A stretch of 15,922 nt of DNA from Brachyspira sp. CAG:484 (GTDB lineage: Bacteria; Cyanobacteriota; Vampirovibrionia; Gastranaerophilales; Gastranaerophilaceae): NCBI GenBank assembly GCA_000431315.1, contig HF989695.1, positions 1 through 15,922 on the forward strand, in the 5' to 3' direction. How positions within the stretch are numbered: position 1 is the first letter of the stretch; the number at the start of each line of letters is the position of its first letter. Both the position numbers and the translations under genes were made by a program. Under the pieces are notes generated by a model, which was not told the origin of the DNA, ran no database searches, and worked only from the letters and a program-made list of their open reading frames with translations. Positions 1 through 6,470 of this stretch are shown here, piece after piece.

Positions 1-76
1 GGCGCTCTGATTGCCACTACTGATGTTTAGTTTTCCTCTGCTTTTTTATTATAAACTATACTCCAACAAATTTCAA

Positions 77-113
77 TAAAAAAAGGACCGCCCTGCACAC
101 TGAGGCTGGTCCC
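77..113 (-). terminator. Rho-independent terminator of pgk
   Basis: Read on the minus strand, GGACC-A-GCC pairs with GGC-GGTCC (one bulged A, 11-base loop) and is followed directly by seven Ts (plus-strand As 78-84). It lies 27 bases past the pgk stop. The plus-strand side has CCCTTTTT, so it may also work weakly for a gene arriving from the left. Confidence 0.85.
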
Positions 114-139
114 TTTTTAAAGTAAATTCCGCTTGAGAA

Positions 140-1342
140 TTATTTGTCATCAAGTGCTGCAACACCTGGAAGAACTTTACCTTCGATAAATTCCAGTGAT
201 GCTCCGCCACCTGTTGACACGTGGGTGAAATCTTCAGCTTTACAGAATTTTTTAGCTGCAGAAACTGAATCCCCACCACCGATTACTGATACTGCACCAT
301 TTTTAGTAGCTTCAACTATAGCTTCCAAAACTGCTTTTGTACCGTCAGCAAATTTAGGGTTTTCAAATGCGCCTACAGGTCCGTTCATTAAAATTGTTTT
401 TGAATTTTTAATAACATCAGCAAATGCCTTTCTTGAATCCGGACCGGCATCTACACCTTCAAATCCGTCAGGAATTTCATCAATTTTAACGAATTTGTTA
501 GTTCCGTTGCCAGAAAAATCATCTGCTGCAAGTACATCTGTAGCCATAATTAATTTTACACCTTTATCAGCAGCTTTCTTTTCAATAGCTTTAGCAACTT
601 CCATCTGGTCATCTTCGCAAATTGAATTTCCGATTTTTCCACCATTAGCTTTTACAAATGTATATGCCATACCGCCGCCGATAATTAAGTTATCAACTTT
701 ATCAATTAAGTTTTCAAGAACGCCGATTTTTGAAGAAACTTTTGCACCGCCTACAACAGCTGTGAATGGTCTTACAGGGTTATCAAGAGCCTGAGATAAG
801 CATCTCAATTCTTTTTCCATCAGCAAACCTGATACAGCCGGTTTCAAAACTTTTGCAAGTTTAGCTGTTGAAGTGTGATTTCTGTGAGCTGCTCCAAAAG
901 CATCATTTACATAGAAATCTCCCAGTTTTGCAAGTTCATTAGCAAAAGTCATATCGTCATCTTTTGCTTCTTCAGCTTTGTAATAACGGATATTTTCCAA
1001 CAAAGCAACCTGACCGTCTTTTAAAGCTTCAAGAGCTTTTTCAGCACCTTCACCAACAGGTTCTTTTACAAATAATACATCTTCACCTAAAACTTTTGAC
1101 ATATATTTTGCAACAGGTTCCAATGTAAATTCAGGGTTCCATTCGCCTTTTGGTCTGCCAAGGTGAGCCATTAAAATAATTTTAGCTCCTTTTTCCTGCA
1201 AAGCCTTTACAGTAGGAACAATTGCCTGAATTCTTGTGTCATCTGTTACGTTTTTGTTTTCATCCAAAGGAACGTTAACGTCAACTCTTACTAACGCTCT
1301 TTTACCTTTGATGTCGCCTAAATCTTTAATTGATTTTTTCAT
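140..1342 (-). CDS. pgk: Phosphoglycerate kinase
   Basis: Cytosolic glycolytic enzyme that transfers the acyl phosphate of 1,3-bisphosphoglycerate to ADP, giving ATP and 3-phosphoglycerate. The 400-residue product is full length for bacterial PGK. Visible family signatures are RVDVNVP (19-25, N-terminal substrate loop), HLGRPKG (60-66), NDAFGAAHR (146-154), GGAKVSSKIGVL (198-209, start of the nucleotide domain), a GGGDS loop near residue 354 and a C-terminal STGGGASLEF segment. The ATG is preceded by AAGGAGA at good spacing. The gene has its own promoter, a leader of about 120 bases with a rod-like stem-loop, and its own terminator, so it appears to be monocistronic rather than co-transcribed with gap or tpiA. 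Identification is secure. Confidence 0.98.
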   Translation of the reverse strand: MKKSIKDLGDIKGKRALVRVDVNVPLDENKNVTDDTRIQAIVPTVKALQEKGAKIILMAHLGRPKGEWNPEFTLEPVAKYMSKVLGEDVLFVKEPVGEGAEKALEALKDGQVALLENIRYYKAEEAKDDDMTFANELAKLGDFYVNDAFGAAHRNHTSTAKLAKVLKPAVSGLLMEKELRCLSQALDNPVRPFTAVVGGAKVSSKIGVLENLIDKVDNLIIGGGMAYTFVKANGGKIGNSICEDDQMEVAKAIEKKAADKGVKLIMATDVLAADDFSGNGTNKFVKIDEIPDGFEGVDAGPDSRKAFADVIKNSKTILMNGPVGAFENPKFADGTKAVLEAIVEATKNGAVSVIGGGDSVSAAKKFCKAEDFTHVSTGGGASLEFIEGKVLPGVAALDDK

Positions 1343-1375
1343 CGTTTTCTCCTTTTAGATTTTGGCAAGTGCGCC

Positions 1376-1422
1376 GCGTGAGTGATAGCGAACCCTGCAT
1401 GTCCGGGTGAGCAAAACCACGC
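1376..1422 (-). promoter_or_regulatory. Rod-like stem-loop in the pgk 5' leader
   Basis: On the minus strand GCGTG...CACGC form an outer stem, GC/GC and ACCC/GGGT an inner stem, with a symmetric TC/TC internal loop and a 9-base apical loop. The element is much richer in GC than its surroundings. It sits between the predicted transcription start (about 1462) and the ribosome binding site (1348-1353). It matches no riboswitch class I know, and its core recurs elsewhere in the window. It could be an RNA leader structure or simply a dispersed palindromic repeat that landed here. Confidence 0.45.
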
Positions 1423-1468
1423 CTTTGCGAACCGTCAATAATCCAATCTTATTTAATACTGCATGATA

Positions 1469-1497
1469 ATCTTACAAAAAAGATAATCTCTTTGCAA
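1469..1497 (-). promoter_or_regulatory. Candidate pgk promoter
   Basis: On the minus strand TTGCAA (1492-1497) is separated by exactly 17 bases from TAAGAT (1469-1474, four of six matches to TATAAT). The same -35 sequence and spacer occur before adh and tpiA. The octamer GATAATCT occurs twice across it (1465-1472 and 1482-1489, 17 bases apart on the plus strand), which could be a regulator site. Confidence 0.55.
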
Positions 1498-1499
1498 AT

Positions 1500-1527
1500 A
1501 AAAAAAGAGCTTCTGTTTCCAGAAGCC
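1500..1527 (-). terminator. Rho-independent terminator of the alcohol dehydrogenase gene
   Basis: On the minus strand GCTTCTG-GAAA-CAGAAGC is a perfect 7-bp stem with a GAAA tetraloop, followed by a run of Ts (plus-strand As 1500-1506). It begins about 20 bases after the adh stop and ends just before the candidate pgk -35 box, separating the two transcription units. Confidence 0.9.
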
Positions 1528-1548
1528 CTTTTATTTTGATATTACACT

Positions 1549-2757
1549 TTATAAAGGTTTAATTGAATTTTTATAAATCTCTCTAACAACCTCTCTGCCG
1601 TCACCGCAAGGTGAGATCTGTAAAAGACCTTCAAGAGAAGGGGTTGTATAAACCAAGTCGACAAGTTTATCAACATCAGCATCAGAGAAACCTTCATCTG
1701 TTAATTTTTCAGGCACATCAACAGATTTCAACCATGCCTGAACACCTTCAGCCGCTTTTAAAGCTTCATCAGGTTCGCCTTTCAATCCCGGAACAATTGG
1801 AGAAAGAATATCTGCAAGAATATGCGGTTTTTCTTTATATATTGTCTTAATCACAGCAGGCAATAGAATTGCAAGTCCTAAACCATGGGAAAGTTCAGGT
1901 TTAACTGCGCTCAAAGGATGTTCAAGCGCATGGGTGTAGTGAAGTAAGCCGTTATCAAAGCTTACACCGCCCATCATTGCTGCATATGCAAGGAAATATC
2001 TTGCTTCTAAATCTTCAGGATTTGCAATTGCTTTCGGCAAATATTTTGCAACAAGTTCAATAACCTGTTTTGCAAGAGAAATTGAATAAGGTGAAGCAAC
2101 GGTTGAAGTTGCAGCCTCTACAACATGGTTAACCGCGTCAATAGAAACATATCTTGTTTGCTTTGGAGATAATTTAGTCATAAGCTGAGGGTCATCAATA
2201 GCAAACATTGGATAAATACAATCATAAGCAATTGCAGGTTTGAAGTTCTTTTCAAGATTAGTTACAACTGCAAATCTGTTAGTTTCTGTACCTGTTCCAT
2301 GTGTTAAGTTAATAGATACAATTGGAGCAGCTTTTTCCGGAGCGAACTCGAAATCGTAAATATTTTCAGCAGTTTTATCAGGATATTCCAGAAGAATAGC
2401 AACTGACTTACCTGCATCGGTAGGTGATCCGCCACCTATAGCGATAACGCCTTTTGCCCCGAAATTTCTTGCCATTTTAGCGGCATCATTAACATGTACA
2501 GTTGTAGGGTTTGGAGTAACCTGGTCATAGTTAATATAACCAATACCGTTATCCTTCAACGCTTTTTCAACATAATCCCAGGCACCGGTTGCCTTGTAAG
2601 CATTACGACCTGACATAACTATAACTTTATCTATACCTTTATCTTTTAAAACTTTTGCAATGTCATCAATCTTTTTAATAGCACCAACACCAAAATAAAC
2701 TGTGGTTCTTGTGCGGATTTCTTTAATCTCGTTAATGTTAATATCCTTTTCCCACAT
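1549..2757 (-). CDS. Iron-containing (type III) alcohol dehydrogenase
   Basis: NAD(P)H-dependent alcohol dehydrogenase of the Fe-ADH superfamily, probably reducing acetaldehyde or another aldehyde to the alcohol in the cytosol during fermentation. The 402-residue length is normal. The nucleotide-binding GGGSPTDAGKS is at 108-118. Likely metal ligands by comparison with Zymomonas ADH2-type enzymes are D207 and H211 (DAVNH), H276 (HYTHALEH) and H291 (SHGLG). The ATG has a clear AAAGGAGAG ribosome binding site. A strong promoter lies upstream and a strong terminator downstream, so it is transcribed alone. Family is certain, but substrate is not: members also act on butanol, 1,2-propanediol or lactaldehyde. 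Confidence 0.93.
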   Translation of the reverse strand: MWEKDININEIKEIRTRTTVYFGVGAIKKIDDIAKVLKDKGIDKVIVMSGRNAYKATGAWDYVEKALKDNGIGYINYDQVTPNPTTVHVNDAAKMARNFGAKGVIAIGGGSPTDAGKSVAILLEYPDKTAENIYDFEFAPEKAAPIVSINLTHGTGTETNRFAVVTNLEKNFKPAIAYDCIYPMFAIDDPQLMTKLSPKQTRYVSIDAVNHVVEAATSTVASPYSISLAKQVIELVAKYLPKAIANPEDLEARYFLAYAAMMGGVSFDNGLLHYTHALEHPLSAVKPELSHGLGLAILLPAVIKTIYKEKPHILADILSPIVPGLKGEPDEALKAAEGVQAWLKSVDVPEKLTDEGFSDADVDKLVDLVYTTPSLEGLLQISPCGDGREVVREIYKNSIKPL

Positions 2758-2782
2758 AGAAAACTCTCCTTTCTAAACTAAC

Positions 2783-2806
2783 CCGTATCCGGACAAACCG
2801 TTACGG
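2783..2806 (-). promoter_or_regulatory. Hairpin at the 5' end of the adh transcript
   Basis: On the minus strand CCGTA-A-CGG pairs with CCG-GA-TACGG around a TTTGT loop. It begins only about 3 bases inside the transcript predicted from the promoter, the position of 5' stem-loops known to protect bacterial mRNAs from decay. That role is inferred. Confidence 0.45.
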
Positions 2807-2815
2807 AACATGGGT

Positions 2816-2844
2816 ATTATAGCTTTTTTTTGCATGTTTTGCAA
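2816..2844 (-). promoter_or_regulatory. Strong housekeeping-type promoter of adh
   Basis: On the minus strand TTGCAA (2839-2844), a 17-base spacer, then a perfect TATAAT (2816-2821). The -35 box starts 6 bases after the GT61 stop codon, so adh has its own promoter although it follows the glycosyltransferase closely. Predicted start of transcription is near 2809. Confidence 0.8.
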
Positions 2845-2850
2845 TAGAGG

Positions 2851-4017
2851 TTATAAGTTATAAACGGTATTTTCTACCAAAGTAGATTTTATTTGATAGT
2901 CAGAATCCTTTTTCCCAGCTTTCGATGAATAATTCCATTCAACGAGCATATTGTATAACATTTTATTATCCTGAATAATATCCTGCATAAACGGGGTTAT
3001 GTAATTGCGACCGAAACATTCAATAAATCTGGTACCCTCACGCATAAACAACGCGTTTGTAGAATTTGCACCATGAGGGGTAAAAACAACATCAGCAGCA
3101 TAAAAATATTTTATTTGTTCCTCAAAAGGATAATCATCCGGAAACATCATTTCAAAACCATATTTCTTCAAAATTTTAATTATCTCTTCTTCATTTTTAA
3201 GCTTCCGGCTATACCCTATTCGTCTAACAAATAGCTTTTTAGGATATTTAGATATATCGGACATATCAATTTTTGAAATAACTCTTCTTTTAATCTGCTG
3301 AAGTACATTTTTATCATACAAACCACAGTTATGGATTATATGCAGTTTTTTAACTTTATAAATCTGTCCCTCTTTTACGAAAATAATTTTATTGTCAGGA
3401 ATATCACAGAATTGCAGGAGTTTTCTTATAAATTCAGTATCAAAAACAAGATATTTTCCTTTATAACCGGCTTCTTCCAAAGCCAAAATTTTATCTAATC
3501 CTTGAAATGTAAAATGCCAAAGATTTTTAAGACATAATAAAGATAAACATACAGCCTCGTCAAGTTCAATAACATTACTTTTAGAAAGCTTTAGCTTATG
3601 TTTTGGAAGATGCACAATTTTATTATCTAAAACACTTTCTCTAATGAGGTTTTTATCTTCATCATAAATATAAGAATAAAAAGAATAAATGTTAACATAT
3701 AAGTCATTAACTATGCTTAATTTGTAATTTCCAGCAAAATAGTTAAAATTTTCTAGCTTCTTTTCTTTGCAATAATCTTCAACATCAAAACTATGAATAT
3801 TCAAATACAGAATTTTTTTTAATGTTCTCATTTTCTGTTTCAAATCTGAGTCTGGAATAAAATTCATAAAAACTTTTACAATATTCATTACAAATAGACA
3901 TAAAAATTTATTATTTTTTAATAACTTATGTTTTCTTAGCGGTTCAACATCACCGAACCCATCTTCCCCAACACAAATCAAGCCAGATTCAGTTTCTTGA
4001 CTATGAATTTCATTCAT
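2851..4017 (-). CDS. GT61 (DUF563) family glycosyltransferase
   Basis: Predicted sugar transferase of 388 residues. The diagnostic part is the C-terminal half: FVRRIGYSRKLKNEEE (263-278, the R-x-x-x-SR-x-x-x-NE block) and TPHGANSTN (313-321), followed by REGTRFIECFG. NLWHF (165-169) corresponds to the aromatic-His motif near the start of the conserved domain. The N-terminal 150 residues are not conserved enough for me to place, and no clear signal peptide is visible, so a cytosolic role is likely. The start codon overlaps the stop of the UDP-xylose synthase gene by one base (TAATG), implying translational coupling. GT61 includes plant xylosyltransferases, so UDP-xylose is a reasonable donor guess, but it is only a guess. 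Codon use is more AT-rich than the glycolytic neighbours. Confidence 0.82.
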   Translation of the reverse strand: MNEIHSQETESGLICVGEDGFGDVEPLRKHKLLKNNKFLCLFVMNIVKVFMNFIPDSDLKQKMRTLKKILYLNIHSFDVEDYCKEKKLENFNYFAGNYKLSIVNDLYVNIYSFYSYIYDEDKNLIRESVLDNKIVHLPKHKLKLSKSNVIELDEAVCLSLLCLKNLWHFTFQGLDKILALEEAGYKGKYLVFDTEFIRKLLQFCDIPDNKIIFVKEGQIYKVKKLHIIHNCGLYDKNVLQQIKRRVISKIDMSDISKYPKKLFVRRIGYSRKLKNEEEIIKILKKYGFEMMFPDDYPFEEQIKYFYAADVVFTPHGANSTNALFMREGTRFIECFGRNYITPFMQDIIQDNKMLYNMLVEWNYSSKAGKKDSDYQIKSTLVENTVYNL

Positions 4018-4949
4018 TATTTTATAACCTTTCCAAAATATTCAATAGTTTTCATTAAACCATCTTTTACATGTACTGTCGGCTCATAATCCAGCTCTTT
4101 ACGGGCAAGGGTTAAATCCGGTCTGCGTTTACAAGGGTCATCTGATGGTAATGGTTTGTATATTATTTTTGAATTTGAATTTGTCAGATCAATAATCATT
4201 TCTGCAAGCTCTTTTATTGTATATTCGCCATCATTGCCTATATTAACAGGACCCATAAAGCCGTCTTTATTCATAAGAGCTGTCATACCGCGGACTAAAT
4301 CATCCACATAGCAGAAAGAACGAGTCTGCGAACCATCGCCGTATATTGTAATATCCTGACCTTTCAATGCCTGAACTATAAAGTTTGAAACAACACGTCC
4401 GTCGTTTTCTGCCATACGCGGTCCATAGGTGTTGAAAATTCTTATAATCTTTATATCTACATTATGCTGTCTGTGATAATCCATCATTAGAGTTTCGGCA
4501 ACACGTTTACCTTCATCATAACAGCTTCTAACACCGATTGTGTTAACATTGCCCCAGTAGTCTTCCCGCTGCGGGTGAACCAGAGGGTCGCCGTATACTT
4601 CCGAAGTAGAGGCTTGCAAAATTTTAGCTTTTGCTCGTTTTGCTAGTCCAAGCATATTAGTTACACCAAGAACACTTGTTTTTATTGTTTTGATGGCATT
4701 GTACTGATAATGAACAGGACTTGCAGGACATGCCAGATTATAAATCTCATCAACCTCTATAAGAATTGGTTCAACAATATCATGTCTTATCAATTCAAAC
4801 TCTTTATTATCCATTAAATGCTCAATGTTTTTTCTTGAACCCGTAAAAAAGTTATCCAAACAGATTACGTGGTTTCCTTCCTTTAAAAGTTTTTCAGAAA
4901 GGTGTGAGCCTATAAAACCTGCACCGCCTGTAATCAATATATTTTTCAT
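4017..4949 (-). CDS. uxs: UDP-glucuronate decarboxylase (UDP-xylose synthase), extended SDR family
   Basis: NAD-dependent conversion of UDP-glucuronate to UDP-xylose in the cytosol, supplying a sugar donor for cell-surface glycans. The 310 residues show the Rossmann GGAGFIG (8-14), LDNFFTG (31-37), the NLACPASP segment (71-78) typical of UXS enzymes, STSEVYGDP (114-122), the catalytic YDEGK (Y144, K148), FNTYGPRM (172-179) and RSFCYVDDL (210-218). The NLACPASP and SCYDEGKR combination favours decarboxylase over epimerase or dTDP-glucose dehydratase. Only a weak ribosome binding site (GATGGG) precedes the ATG. The gene follows the tpiA terminator and is coupled to the downstream GT61 gene. Confidence 0.9.
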   Translation of the reverse strand: MKNILITGGAGFIGSHLSEKLLKEGNHVICLDNFFTGSRKNIEHLMDNKEFELIRHDIVEPILIEVDEIYNLACPASPVHYQYNAIKTIKTSVLGVTNMLGLAKRAKAKILQASTSEVYGDPLVHPQREDYWGNVNTIGVRSCYDEGKRVAETLMMDYHRQHNVDIKIIRIFNTYGPRMAENDGRVVSNFIVQALKGQDITIYGDGSQTRSFCYVDDLVRGMTALMNKDGFMGPVNIGNDGEYTIKELAEMIIDLTNSNSKIIYKPLPSDDPCKRRPDLTLARKELDYEPTVHVKDGLMKTIEYFGKVIK

Positions 4950-4994
4950 TATCCCATCTTTCTATACTGTTATTATCTTAAATTTATAATACCA

Positions 4995-5033
4995 CAAAAA
5001 CGACTGGCTAAATAAAAAATATAGCCAGTCGTC
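4995..5033 (-). terminator. Rho-independent terminator of tpiA
   Basis: On the minus strand ACGACTGGCTA pairs perfectly over 11 bp with TAGCCAGTCGT around an AT-rich 11-base loop, and the last T of the stem is followed by four more Ts. It begins about 20 bases past the tpiA stop and separates tpiA from the uxs/GT61 pair. Confidence 0.92.
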
Positions 5034-5055
5034 TAAAATTTAAAATTAATAAAAG

Positions 5056-5856
5056 TTATTTTGCAACAGCAACTTTCATGGTGTTAGCAATAATTTCATT
5101 GAAGCTTTCAGCTTTCAAAGAAGCGCCGCCTACCAGAGCACCGTCAATATCTGATTTAGACATTTGTTCAGCGATTGTAGAAGGTTTTACAGAACCGCCG
5201 TAAAGAATTCTGATAGCATCAGCTGCTTCTGCACCGGCAACTTCTTTAACAACACTTCTAATCATTGCAATTACTCTGTTAGCTTCATCAGCGTCACAAG
5301 TTTTGCCTGTGCCGATAGCCCAGATTGGTTCGTATGCAATAACTGATTTAGCAACATCTTCAGAAGAAATGCCTTCCAAAGCTGCTTTTATCTGACCTGC
5401 AATCCATGAATCAGTAACTCCGGCTTCTCTTTGTTCAAGAGTTTCACCGCAGCAGATGATAGGAATTAAGCCGCCTGCAAGAATAGCTTTAGCTTTTTTG
5501 TTAATCATTTCATCAGTTTCTGAGAAGTATTGTCTTCTTTCAGAGTGTCCGATAATAACATAATCACATCCTGCATCTTTAAGCATTTCTACAGAAATTT
5601 CACCGGTGTATGCTCCTGAATTTTCCCAGTGGCAGTTTTGTCCTGCTATGGAAATTTTGTTTCCGCCGCATCCGCAATTACATCTTACTGCTTCAACAGC
5701 ACAAAGTGATGTAAATACAGGTGCAATAACTACTGTTGGCAATTCAACAGCTGTATAGTCTTTAACAAAATCTCTAACCCCTTCAAAAACTTCTTTTGCT
5801 TGAGCTTGAAGTAAGTTCATTTTCCAGTTTCCTGCAATAATAGGTTTTCTTGACAT
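5056..5856 (-). CDS. tpiA: Triose-phosphate isomerase
   Basis: Interconverts dihydroxyacetone phosphate and glyceraldehyde 3-phosphate in glycolysis. The 266-residue protein is slightly long for the family. Catalytic residues are all present: K12 in GNWKMN (9-14), H104 in IIGHSERR (101-108) and E176 in AYEPIWAIGTGKT (174-186). The phosphate-binding LYGGSVKP (218-225) and GALVGGASL (239-247) are also intact. The extra length includes an unusual Cys-rich insertion, RCNCGCGGNK (58-67), before the GQNCHWE segment; nine cysteines in total is high. The ATG has a good AAGGAGAGA ribosome binding site. Own promoter and terminator, so monocistronic. Confidence 0.98.
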   Translation of the reverse strand: MSRKPIIAGNWKMNLLQAQAKEVFEGVRDFVKDYTAVELPTVVIAPVFTSLCAVEAVRCNCGCGGNKISIAGQNCHWENSGAYTGEISVEMLKDAGCDYVIIGHSERRQYFSETDEMINKKAKAILAGGLIPIICCGETLEQREAGVTDSWIAGQIKAALEGISSEDVAKSVIAYEPIWAIGTGKTCDADEANRVIAMIRSVVKEVAGAEAADAIRILYGGSVKPSTIAEQMSKSDIDGALVGGASLKAESFNEIIANTMKVAVAK

Positions 5857-5891
5857 AATATCTCTCCTTTTTTTAAGTCACCCTCAACGGT

Positions 5892-5920
5892 ATTATATTA
5901 GGAAAAATATTTTATTGCAA
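5892..5920 (-). promoter_or_regulatory. Strong promoter of tpiA
   Basis: On the minus strand TTGCAA (5915-5920), a 17-base spacer and a perfect TATAAT (5892-5897), the same design as the adh promoter. The -35 box abuts the stop codon of the upstream xre gene. Predicted transcription start is near 5885, giving a leader of about 28 bases. Confidence 0.8.
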
Positions 5921-6151
5921 TTAATCCTCCAATTTTCTGAATAGGTCAATCGGTTCTATTTCTAAAACCTTTGCAATCCGGATAATCTTTTTCATGCTTA
6001 TATTTCTTTCTACTCTTTCAACATGACCTATAAATTTTGGATTTGCACTCACCATTTCTGAAAGCTTTTCTTGAGATAAGCCCTTTGCTAATCTATATTT
6101 ACGAATATTTTGTCCTATAGTTAAGTATGTCTCATATCCTTCTGTTGACAT
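5921..6151 (-). CDS. Small XRE-family helix-turn-helix regulator
   Basis: A 76-residue protein that is essentially a single Cro/C1-type DNA-binding domain: IGQNIRKYRLAKGLSQEKLS begins the fold, SANPKFIGHVERVERNIS spans the recognition helix, and the end IEPIDLFRKLED is typical of short XRE proteins. I chose the ATG at 6151 over the in-frame GTG at 6187. The longer version would place a 13-bp palindrome inside the coding region, and the 12 extra residues are not part of the fold; neither start has a good ribosome binding site. It diverges from the LuxR-type gene, and the shared gap holds two operator-like palindromes, so it probably regulates itself and its neighbour. No ligand or toxin partner is visible. 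Confidence 0.8.
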   Translation of the reverse strand: MSTEGYETYLTIGQNIRKYRLAKGLSQEKLSEMVSANPKFIGHVERVERNISMKKIIRIAKVLEIEPIDLFRKLED

Positions 6152-6174
6152 GTTTTTATCATATATGGTATGCT
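6145..6174 (+). promoter_or_regulatory. Candidate promoter of the LuxR-type gene
   Basis: A perfect TTGACA (6145-6150) is followed after 18 bases by TATGCT (6169-6174, four of six matches). Transcription would start near 6181. The -35 box overlaps the xre start codon, and the -10 box overlaps the first 13-bp palindrome. Confidence 0.5.
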
Positions 6175-6200
6175 GTATTAGCACCACTGCTATATAAGCA
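6171..6200. promoter_or_regulatory. Twin palindromic operator-like sites between xre and luxR
   Basis: TGCTGTATTAGCA (6171-6183) and TGCTATATAAGCA (6188-6200) both fit TGCTNTATNAGCA, a 13-bp palindrome repeated 17 bases apart. Paired short palindromes next to an XRE gene are the usual form of its own operators. The first covers the candidate luxR -10 box and start point, which suggests repression. The binding protein is inferred. Confidence 0.6.
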
Positions 6201-6227
6201 CTATCGTTCGCACAATGGAGTGATGAG

Positions 6228-6443
6228 TTGAATAGTAAAGATAACTTGATAGAAGAACTTAATGATATTGAAAAAGAAATAATCCCCTACCTTGCTCAGG
6301 GAATGAGTGCAAAGGAAATTGCCCCGCTAGTACACTTAAGCCATCATACAGTTAAACATTATATAAGTGTAATCATAAAAAAAACAAAAGCCAGAAACCG
6401 CGTTAATGCAATAGCTATCCTTGTACGGGAACATTATGCTTAA
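6228..6443 (+). CDS. Stand-alone LuxR/GerE-type helix-turn-helix protein
   Basis: A 71-residue protein consisting of only the C-terminal DNA-binding domain of the NarL/LuxR family: LNDIEKEIIPYLAQGMSAKE, then IAPLVHLSHHTVKHYISVII (recognition helix with the family's TVKxHxxxI pattern) and a final helix KTKARNRVNAIAILV. There is no receiver or autoinducer-binding domain, so it resembles the sporulation regulator GerE in size and layout. The start is TTG, chosen because GGAGTG sits 7 bases upstream and no in-frame ATG exists nearby. ribE follows after 27 bases on the same strand, so it may lead an operon. What it senses or controls cannot be read from sequence. Confidence 0.85.
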   Translation: MNSKDNLIEELNDIEKEIIPYLAQGMSAKEIAPLVHLSHHTVKHYISVIIKKTKARNRVNAIAILVREHYA

Positions 6444-6470
6444 TTTAAATTTTTATGATAAACTGTATTT

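Noticed and set aside
1..30. Possible last nine codons of a plus-strand gene ending in TAG at 28-30
   Set aside because: Too short to recognise. The sequence is also closed in other frames, and nothing distinguishes it from chance.
144..794. Long open frame on the plus strand opposite pgk
   Set aside because: It is antisense to a certain pgk gene, its Ser/Ala/Pro-rich translation is typical of a shadow frame, and it has no ribosome binding site.
6444..6470. FMN riboswitch before ribE
   Set aside because: Only 27 bases separate luxR and ribE, far too short for the conserved RFN element, and none of its motifs appears in the luxR coding region.
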